From Reichenbachiella carrageenanivorans (GTDB taxonomy: Bacteria; Bacteroidota; Bacteroidia; Cytophagales; Cyclobacteriaceae), in contig NZ_CP106735.1 in the NCBI RefSeq assembly GCF_025639805.1, positions 620,001 through 684,000 of the forward strand: a stretch of DNA of 64,000 nucleotides, written 5' to 3'. Both the position numbers and the translations under genes were made by a program. Under the pieces are notes generated by a model. It was given only the letters and a program-made list of their open reading frames with translations. It was not told where the DNA came from and searched no databases. Shown piece after piece: positions 37,462 through 44,023 of this stretch (positions within the stretch are counted from its first letter, which is position 1; the number at the start of each line of letters is the position of its first letter).

Positions 37462-37749
37462 ATGGCGACTAAAAGAACAACAAAATTCGATATTGCAGAA
37501 TACTTGGAAAATGACGAGATGATGGCTGAATACCTTAATTCTGTTTTAGAAGATGGAGATTCAGCAGATATATTAACCGCCATTGGACACATAGCGAAGG
37601 CCCAAGGTATGACTAAAATAGCAGCCGAAACGGGATTAAGCAGACCAAGTCTCTATAAAGCGCTATCAAAAGGTGCTAAACCACAATTTGATACAGTTTT
37701 AAAAGTTTTAAGGGCTGTTGGTAGTAACCTTCATGTAGAAACTGCTTAA
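37462..37749 (+). CDS. HTH antitoxin, addiction module antidote family (cassette 4)
   Basis: 95-residue HigA-type antitoxin with an Xre-like helix-turn-helix: YLENDEMMAEYLNSVLEDG, then GMTKIAAETGLSRPSLYKAL and FDTVLKVLRAVG. It follows the broken toxin by 2 bases, in the usual toxin-antitoxin order for this family. It is intact, so the module now carries an antitoxin without an active toxin. The stop codon is 2 bases before the next AAC. Confidence 0.9.
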   Translation: MATKRTTKFDIAEYLENDEMMAEYLNSVLEDGDSADILTAIGHIAKAQGMTKIAAETGLSRPSLYKALSKGAKPQFDTVLKVLRAVGSNLHVETA

Positions 37750-37760
37750 AAAACGACTCA

Positions 37761-38013
37761 CAACCTCACACTATGCGGCCAAATTTTTAGGCCCAATCAA
37801 CGAACTGACTCTCGAAAAAGAAGTGAAACTCATCAGGCCAGAAGCCATAGCACTAGACCCCAAAGCAAGTACGAAGGAAAGGTGATGGACTGCATTTTTA
37901 TGGGGATGCATTACCACGTGATACTCCAGTCCGACTGGTCTCGCGACGAACTACTGATCTACTCTGACCAGCCATACGCTAGCGGCCAACTATTGAAGTT
38001 TTGTATTAGATAA
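37761..38013 (+). pseudogene. Duplicated 3' fragment of the ABC ATPase gene
   Basis: Copy of the last 84 codons of the gene at 31573, starting abruptly at CAACCTCAC and keeping the stop at 38011-38013. One G is missing near 37864 (CAAAGCAAG for CAAAGGCAAG), so even the fragment is out of frame, and no start is available. It cannot make a functional protein. Confidence 0.88.
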
Positions 38014-38192
38014 AACCGCCTACCACTACGAGACCTGTGCTGATCCTCTCACATCTGAGGTGACACATCAGAATACGACCTACCTCCAAGGGTACTAATT
38101 AAGACTTGCGATCCTCTGCACATTGGGTTATACTTGTCTAAGACCAAGCCTAACCGCAGCCTTTCTATGAAAAAAAAACATTTAAAAACTAA

Positions 38193-38237
38193 AACATAAG
38201 GAATATATCAACCACTAGTGTGTGATATCCAGATGTT
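38193..38237. repeat. Cassette-junction site B5, diverged copy of B0
   Basis: Copy of site B0 carried by the duplication, from AAC (38193-38195) to GTT (38235-38237). The central palindrome is damaged (CACTAGTGTGTGAT instead of CACTAGTGGTTGAT). Confidence 0.6.
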
Positions 38238-38242
38238 ATCTC

Positions 38243-38623
38243 TCATTTCTCACATTCAGCACATATCTCATCAAGATATTGAAGAGCTTTTTCTGCATGT
38301 ACCGGTGGTACTTTATATGTCACGTAACGAGAATTTCTAGACATATCATCAAGCCACTTATATTTAACAGCTATTGGAAGACTAAGATTATCTGATACTA
38401 GTTTTTCTCTTGCTTGATGTCTCCCTGCCATTCGATAGGCCTGTTTAACGTCATTGATGGTTTTACAATGAATATTGCCAATCTTCTTAGGAAGAATTTT
38501 ATCCTCAACGAAATGGATAGCAGAATAAAAAGCAGTTGTTACGACCCAATCATAGTACTTTTTACCTTCTAATAAAGACTTAGATAACTCCTTATTTCTT
38601 TCCCCGTGAGCCTTTTTCTTCAT
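38243..38623 (-). CDS. HEPN-like domain protein (cassette 6)
   Basis: 126-residue all-helical protein. The segment YYDWVVTTAFYSAIHFVED (about 23-41) and the later SRNSRYVTYKV with an alternating helical C-terminus suggest a HEPN fold, common in toxins, RNases and defence proteins. The usual Rx4-6H motif is not clear. It starts in an ATGA overlap with the upstream gene, so the two are coexpressed. This module is read opposite to the other modules. Confidence 0.5.
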   Translation of the reverse strand: MKKKAHGERNKELSKSLLEGKKYYDWVVTTAFYSAIHFVEDKILPKKIGNIHCKTINDVKQAYRMAGRHQAREKLVSDNLSLPIAVKYKWLDDMSRNSRYVTYKVPPVHAEKALQYLDEICAECEK

Positions 38624-39147
38624 TTGGCCTTCAAAACTTCTTCATATCCAAAACCATCTTCTTTGAGTAGCTTTGGGTCAAGGTGTTCAGTTGAAACCAA
38701 ACTAATATCCAACGAGGATGGCGCAAATAGTTTAGTAAAGATTCCCTTATTTTCTAGAATCTTCTCATATGCTGTTTCAACAAACTTATCGTCTAAAAGA
38801 AACTCATCACTTATTGATAAAACAACTTTTGGACAATTCGGGTACATATTGATGTACAGTGAATCTGCCTTATAACCTTGTTTTACTAAATGGGTAATTA
38901 AATTTTGAGATAGAATATATACTTGATTGGCTTTCTGAATAAACTTTTCAACTTTGCCTTTAACTATTGCTTCGACAAAATCTTTTTTACCGGAATTTTT
39001 TCCATCTGAAAAGCCTTGATTATAGGCATCGGCCACAACATTAACGTGATAGTATTCTTCCGAACTCTCTGTTTTAACCTGATCTTTGTACTTGTTAATG
39101 TATTTGCTGAATAGTTCAGTTCCTGACTTAACAGTTGTAGTACTCAT
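38620..39147 (-). CDS. Unknown protein paired with the HEPN-like gene (cassette 6)
   Basis: 175 residues from the ATG at 39145-39147 (MSTTTVKSGTELF); the frame extends upstream to 39285, but that part would code for a hydrophobic stretch crossing a junction site and is rejected. The protein is mixed alpha/beta with no signal: a lysine-rich middle (GKVEKFIQKANQVYIL), then VVLSISDEFLLDD and SLDISLVSTEHLD. No nucleotidyltransferase GSxxxG motif is present, so it is not an evident MNT partner. Function unknown; the coupled HEPN-like gene suggests a two-gene toxin or defence module. Confidence 0.6.
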   Translation of the reverse strand: MSTTTVKSGTELFSKYINKYKDQVKTESSEEYYHVNVVADAYNQGFSDGKNSGKKDFVEAIVKGKVEKFIQKANQVYILSQNLITHLVKQGYKADSLYINMYPNCPKVVLSISDEFLLDDKFVETAYEKILENKGIFTKLFAPSSLDISLVSTEHLDPKLLKEDGFGYEEVLKAK

Positions 39148-39259
39148 AGTATTTTTGTAAAAGTGGTTGAATATTTCGAAAACGAACGCAAAGGTAATAT
39201 GTTTAGCGAAAAGAACATCACTGGCAATATAATAAAAGAAATGGATTAGAACGAGAGAT

Positions 39260-39484
39260 AACAAGCGATATGGACGAATGGCCAAACTGCCTACTTGATA
39301 CTTTACTGCAAATCGCCCGTGAATCTGCCCATTCTGCCAACTTTTGTGCTTCTAGTTGCTTTTTCTGTTCTGGAGTTAAACTTGCAGAACGCAGTGCATT
39401 GTGGATGCTGTTGCGGGTGTTGGGCAGTTTTACTACTTTAGAGGTGTTTACAAAGGATGTGGCCACTCGCCATATCTGATCGTT
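39260..39484. repeat. Cassette-junction site B6
   Basis: From AAC (39260-39262) to GTT (39482-39484), 225 bases. The outer ends are a strong inverted repeat: GAGAGATAAC...GATATGG on the left and CCATATCTGATC-GTTATCTCTC on the right. Nothing else is supported in the 39148-39491 gap. Confidence 0.7.
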
Positions 39485-39497
39485 ATCTCTCATGCGC

Positions 39498-40373
39498 ATG
39501 AAATTCACTAAATTTCTTTTCATAGTTTCGTTTGTCATCGGTTGTGACTCAACTGATGAACCTACCCCCTCTAAAGAACCCTTTTCAGTTCTCATCAACG
39601 GTGAACTATTTACCCCAGATCGAAGTGGTTCCGCTTCATACTACAATGGAAGGTTAGGATTTGGAGCAATAGATACAATCGACAGAGTTGGTAATGACGA
39701 AAAATTCCAGATTTTCTTCACCATACTTAACCCTGAACTTGGAATCAACTCAATTGATAATTTTAACAACACAAGCAGTATTCAATTGTACAGATGGATT
39801 GGAAGGCAGGGAGTTGGCCCAATTGCTACTAGTGGAGAATTTCAATTAACAGAGTTTGATACAATTAATGGTTTTTTTTCGGGATCATTCAATTGCATCT
39901 TTGACTATCCTGATCATGATATTTACTACGAGTTAACTGACGGACAATTCAATGATTTTACCTTGTCAGAATTATTCTGCGAACCAGAACTTTCCTTTGA
40001 AGAGCCTGACTCAATATCACTATTTAATAACTGGGGTCTAATCGGTTTCAAAAACTCAGACGGCTCGTATTCGTATCCGCCATGTGGAACGGAATCACGC
40101 ATTAAAATAACTCAGGATTTAACAGAGAATTCCATTGCTTATTTTCAAGGAAAAGGACCAATCAATTCATTTAGTTTTAAACACCAAATCCTTGAAAACA
40201 ATACATTTATTACAGACGGCATTGCAACTACGAGAGTAGGTGGGTCCGAATGGCAATTAGACTATGAAGGTGACTTTATAAGTTTTCTATCAAATGACAT
40301 AATAAAGATCAACCTTGATGGCGATCGACTAATATTAACAAATAAAGCATCGGACTCTCAACTTGTATTGTAG
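39498..40373 (+). CDS. Lipoprotein of unknown function (cassette 7)
   Basis: 291 residues from MKFTKFLFIVSFVIGC; another ATG six bases upstream (39492) directly abuts the junction. The signal ends in a lipobox IGC at about residue 16, then a short DSTDEPTPS linker and a beta-rich domain with no recognised family (FSVLINGELFTPDRSGSASYYNG). The fold may be like the DUF6252-type lipoproteins of Bacteroidota. It is bounded by GTTATCTCTC (39482-39491) and its exact complement (40396-40405). Confidence 0.65.
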   Translation: MKFTKFLFIVSFVIGCDSTDEPTPSKEPFSVLINGELFTPDRSGSASYYNGRLGFGAIDTIDRVGNDEKFQIFFTILNPELGINSIDNFNNTSSIQLYRWIGRQGVGPIATSGEFQLTEFDTINGFFSGSFNCIFDYPDHDIYYELTDGQFNDFTLSELFCEPELSFEEPDSISLFNNWGLIGFKNSDGSYSYPPCGTESRIKITQDLTENSIAYFQGKGPINSFSFKHQILENNTFITDGIATTRVGGSEWQLDYEGDFISFLSNDIIKINLDGDRLILTNKASDSQLVL

Positions 40374-40402
40374 AACAATTCAGGAGTGAAAAAACGAGAG
40401 AT

Positions 40403-40483
40403 AACAAGCTGTGATGAAATCATGCGTGGACATTGCACGAGGAATATTCTCTGCTTTCTGGAAGCCCCGCCATATCTCAGGTT
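40403..40483. repeat. Cassette-junction site B7
   Basis: From AAC (40403-40405) to GTT (40481-40483), 81 bases. It starts AACAAGCTGTGATG and ends CGCCATATCTCAG-GTT, with the GCCATATCT word also seen in B3 and B6. Confidence 0.55.
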
Positions 40484-40762
40484 AGCACTATGAGATCAAA
40501 AATGGATAGGCTACGCGCCCCGCTGAATCCCAGATTCAGCTATATTGCATCTGAAACTTAACAAACGCACGACTGATGTACAGTAAAGTAGCATAAATTT
40601 AACTTTTAACCTGTAGCCATATTTCAGGACGTGACACGTGTATTAAATCCCTAAGTTTTGTAAGGTGGGATCTAATTCTCAACTATTAAACTAGCTAGTT
40701 CATGCAATTGAACATTGTGAATAGAACTCTTCCTCTAGTCTTTGGGTTTAAAAGGTGATAAC
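40481..40762. other. Module without an evident gene (cassette 8) and following site start
   Basis: About 280 bases between GTTAGCAC (40481-40488) and GTGATAAC (40755-40762), which are complementary at seven of eight bases. The longest start-to-stop frame seen is 23 codons (40491-40562). A perfect hairpin GCTGAATC-CCA-GATTCAGC lies near 40524-40542. It could be a regulatory or degenerate module. From 40763 to 40940 nothing is supported beyond the leader of the next gene. Confidence 0.4.
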
Positions 40763-40940
40763 AAGCTGTATAGGTTATGCCCATCCTGCAAAGACAATAT
40801 TCTTTTCGCAAGTCAAGAGGAAATACTCATCGAGGATATTCAAATTGCTCGATCAACAAAAATTCCATTCCATAGAAATTATGGTAGTACGCAGAAGTAC
40901 AGATATTTTGGATATCAATAAAATAATGAAAAGGAAAATA

Positions 40941-41591
40941 ATGAAAAAATTAAAAGAGCAAACTGACGCTAAAATTGCAACGGGACGACAAGCAAATCCT
41001 GATTTTATGAAAGGCGTTGATGATATCATTAATCAAGCAAAAGCTTTCGAACAAGGCAGTGACGCTATTAAAATCGGCCATAAAGCTCCTCTTTTTGAGC
41101 TGCCTGACCCTGAAGGAAAAATGGTGTCGTTAGGTGCTTTACTAAACAAAGGCCCACTTGTTGTTACTTTTTATCGTGGCAGTTGGTGTCCGTACTGCAA
41201 CTTACAGCTTAATGCCTTGCAAGCTCGACTAGGTGATATTCATGCCCTAGGGGCTACATTGGTTGCCATCAGTCCACAAGTACCTGACGGATCGATGACA
41301 AAAAATGAAATTAGCGAAATGGATTTCATTGTATTGTCTGACCAAAACGCCAAAGTGGCTACACAATATGGCGTAGCGTGGGAAGTACCTGATTTTTTGG
41401 TACAACACATGCGTGTAGATCGCAAGCTTGATTTAGAAAAGATCAATAATGGCAACGGCCGTGTATTACCAATTCCAGCCACGTTTGTATTAGATCGTGA
41501 CGGGGTAGTTGCATGGAGCTACGTCAACGTTGATTATAGAACACGTTCGGAGCCTGATGATATTATTGAGGCCTTACAAAACCTACCATAG
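40941..41591 (+). CDS. Peroxiredoxin-like protein (AhpC/TSA family)
   Basis: 216 residues from the ATG at 40941, preceded by AAAGGAAAAT; a much earlier ATG (40755) would add 62 residues crossing a junction site. Thioredoxin fold with the active site FYRGSWCPYCNLQL (about 80-93), where the first cysteine is the likely peroxidatic residue. It continues with a peroxiredoxin-like VAISPQ and PATFVLDRDGVVAW. Cytoplasmic; probably reduces peroxides. This family is common on mobile or accessory DNA. Confidence 0.85.
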   Translation: MKKLKEQTDAKIATGRQANPDFMKGVDDIINQAKAFEQGSDAIKIGHKAPLFELPDPEGKMVSLGALLNKGPLVVTFYRGSWCPYCNLQLNALQARLGDIHALGATLVAISPQVPDGSMTKNEISEMDFIVLSDQNAKVATQYGVAWEVPDFLVQHMRVDRKLDLEKINNGNGRVLPIPATFVLDRDGVVAWSYVNVDYRTRSEPDDIIEALQNLP

Positions 41592-41636
41592 GCCTCTGTC
41601 GATTAATGAAAATGGGATTCGACCTCCTCCTTCTAC

Positions 41637-41802
41637 TACAACGTCACTTTACTCCTGATTTTGGGAGGAATGTTGAATACCGCGCCTAGCTGAAATTGCT
41701 CCTGCGATTCGATCGTACTTCGCTGATCATAGAATAACCCTGAATGATCGGTAACGAATAGCTGGCCATCAGGATGAAGCGAGACGCCAAAGTCTGTAAC
41801 TT
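41637..41802 (-). pseudogene. Gene remnant, C-terminal fragment
   Basis: A 54-codon open stretch on the minus strand (VTDFGVSLHPDGQLFVTDHSG ... RSKVTL stop) looks protein-like but has no start and is cut by a stop at its 5' end. The source family was not recognised. The rest of 41592-42037 holds no gene that I can support. Confidence 0.3.
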
Positions 41803-42037
41803 ACAAGTATCTAAAAGCGCATTTCCTCCCATATCGACTTGTTTGAATCCCTATATCTTAAAAACTACCTAGCGATAAGCCTATCATGAACAATCAAATA
41901 CTGAAATTCAATTATTTTAGCACCAAATTCACTTAGTGAAAACTGAGTAAACCCTGAAGCAAAAAGGTAATAAAAACTCGTCGAGTGATTATATTGCCGT
42001 GCGCTTCTACTTTACCTACTTGAAAACTTGCTAATCA

Positions 42038-44023
42038 ATGACTACCAGCAACAGAAGCCTACTTCTATTCACCTTACTTTTCATACCCTTTTCCTTCTGC
42101 TTTGGACAAGCCCCAACGATCACCAGCTTTAGTCCAACCTCAGGGCCTGTCGGCACGGCGGTCACAATCACAGGTACCAACTTTAGTACTACAGCTTCTG
42201 ACAACATTGTCTATTTTGGAGCCGTACGAGCAGTCGCTTCTGCGGTCTCCTCTACCACGCTCACCGTACATGTACCTGACTACGCCTGCTCGGTCAACCC
42301 AGTGAGGGTAACTAACCTAGCCACCAATTTAAGCGCAGATTCGTGGACATCATCTACGCCCAGATTTCGAGTGACATACAGTGGTGGTACCATCAGTGCT
42401 TCATCCTTTGATCTGACCGAATTTACTAGCATTTCAGCCTATGCCTTTGATGTTGCCGATTTCAACAATGACGGAGCCTTGGATATCGTAGTGGGCAGCA
42501 ACTCTGGTAATGAGTTCTTAATCTATTACAATGATTTGGCAGGTGGATTTCAAACACCCACTACATTCACCGGGCCTAATGGCATCTTCGACATCGTAGC
42601 AGTGGATGTAAACAACGACGGCCATATAGATTTGGGCATATCGTATTCCTCTAGCCTGTCCATCCAGATCAACGACGGGGTTGGTGGATTCAATGACGGC
42701 AGCACCTTTACACTCTCTGCTGGTGGCGCCATCCGCTGTTTCACTTTTGGCGACATTAACGAAGATGGCAATTGGGATATCATCAGCGGCATGACCAGCC
42801 GAGATGCAGTATGGGCAGCAGGAGACGGATCGGGCGGATTTACATACAATCAAGTAAGTACCCGAACGACCGAGAGCGTAATGGGTATAGACATAGCGGA
42901 CATGGATAAAGATGGCCATGCCGACATCATCGGAGCAAATTTTACGAGTAGTGCGGCTGAATCCAACCTAAACAACGGAGCGGGCAACTTCACTAGAACC
43001 GCCCTAGATGTTGGGTTTCAACCCTCCGCTGTAGCCATTGGCGACTTCAACAATGATGGTAATTTTGACATAGCAGCCTCTCCGCCAAATACGACAAACA
43101 ACATCGGTATTATTTTAGGAAATGGAGATGGTACCTATCAAACCTATAGCACACGAGCGGTAGGTTTCGAACCAAATGGGATCATAGCTGGCGATTTGAA
43201 TGGGGATGGCAACGATGACCTGATCGCCATCCAAAGAACTGCCAACCCACAAATACTCATGGGATCTGGCAGCAATACTTTTACTCAAATAAACATTGCA
43301 GGAGGCGAAGGCGTTGGACAGTCTTCGAAACCAAAAATTGCAGACTTCAATGGAGATGGTAAGCCTGATTTTGTCACTTCTATTTACTTAGCAACGAAGC
43401 TCCAAATCTTCATTCAAAAGGCCATAAAGCCTATAGTGCAAGCTTCAGCCCTTACTTTTTCCAATATTGGCTCTAGCCAAATGGATGTGAACTGGGCCAA
43501 CGGCAATGGCACCAAAAGAATAGTAGTAGCCAGTACCTCTGCGATCTCCTGGACGCCTACCGACGGCACCAGCTATCCTGCCAATAGTACTTTTGGTACA
43601 GGAGCCAACCTAGGCAGCAATACCTTTGTCGTCTACAACGGTGCCGCTAATGGCTTTACAGTAGATGGACTTACACAAGCTACAAACTACCATTTTCGGG
43701 TATTTGAATATGAGGGAGGGATCAGCTCCGAACTCTACTACACACCCACAGCCACAGGCAACCCAAGAAGCCAAAAGAGCTATTCCCCATTCATCACCAC
43801 ATGGTCTACCACAGACGGCAGCATAACCATCCCAACGATCAACACCGAAACGTATAACTACGATATCTACTGGGAAAACGAAGGTGATCCGAGCGACTTT
43901 GGATCACTCTCCAACCAAACAGGAAATGCAGTAATAAGTGGGCTCGTCAGCGGCGATACCTACCAGGCTCGAAATCTCAGGAGATTTTCCAAGAATCCAT
44001 TTCGACAACGCAACGGGCAGTGA
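42038..44023 (+). CDS. Giant T9SS surface protein, N-terminal part (frameshifted)
   Basis: First 650 or so residues of what is best read as one 2,900-residue protein. A signal peptide (1-24) is followed by an IPT/TIG domain (about 27-110), seven FG-GAP/VCBS-type calcium-loop repeats (DFNNDGALDIVVG, DLNGDGNDDLIA and others, about 135-460), and a fibronectin III-like domain (about 475-590). The frame then enters a BspA-type repeat, and the last 17 residues before the stop are nonsense. A surplus base near 43967-43969 (CAGGCTCGAAATC where CAGGTCGAAATC is expected) shifts it out of the frame that continues to 50777. Confidence 0.85.
   Translation: MTTSNRSLLLFTLLFIPFSFCFGQAPTITSFSPTSGPVGTAVTITGTNFSTTASDNIVYFGAVRAVASAVSSTTLTVHVPDYACSVNPVRVTNLATNLSADSWTSSTPRFRVTYSGGTISASSFDLTEFTSISAYAFDVADFNNDGALDIVVGSNSGNEFLIYYNDLAGGFQTPTTFTGPNGIFDIVAVDVNNDGHIDLGISYSSSLSIQINDGVGGFNDGSTFTLSAGGAIRCFTFGDINEDGNWDIISGMTSRDAVWAAGDGSGGFTYNQVSTRTTESVMGIDIADMDKDGHADIIGANFTSSAAESNLNNGAGNFTRTALDVGFQPSAVAIGDFNNDGNFDIAASPPNTTNNIGIILGNGDGTYQTYSTRAVGFEPNGIIAGDLNGDGNDDLIAIQRTANPQILMGSGSNTFTQINIAGGEGVGQSSKPKIADFNGDGKPDFVTSIYLATKLQIFIQKAIKPIVQASALTFSNIGSSQMDVNWANGNGTKRIVVASTSAISWTPTDGTSYPANSTFGTGANLGSNTFVVYNGAANGFTVDGLTQATNYHFRVFEYEGGISSELYYTPTATGNPRSQKSYSPFITTWSTTDGSITIPTINTETYNYDIYWENEGDPSDFGSLSNQTGNAVISGLVSGDTYQARNLRRFSKNPFRQRNGQ

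Larger units (their letters stand above)
37761..38237 (+). repeat. Duplicated copy of 32249-32727 inside the cassette-like array
   Basis: Direct repeat of the ABC tail, its downstream DNA and the palindromic site. It is flanked on the left by the AAC end of cassette 4 (37752-37754, six bases before the repeat) and on the right by GTT (38235-38237), so it occupies the position of a module in the array. Confidence 0.9.

Noticed and set aside
39148..39285. N-terminal extension of the HEPN-partner gene
   Set aside because: It would start inside a junction site and adds a hydrophobic stretch; the ATG at 39145-39147 gives a sensible soluble protein.
32683..40762. Calling the array a classical integron with attC sites and an attI
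   Set aside because: The invariant AAC and GTT and the end complementarity are there, but RYYYAAC/GTTRRRY is not met and no integrase or attI is visible in the window, so only an integron-like label is supported.
42518..42919. Overlapping minus-strand frames within the FG-GAP repeats
   Set aside because: Antisense shadows of a clear coding sequence.
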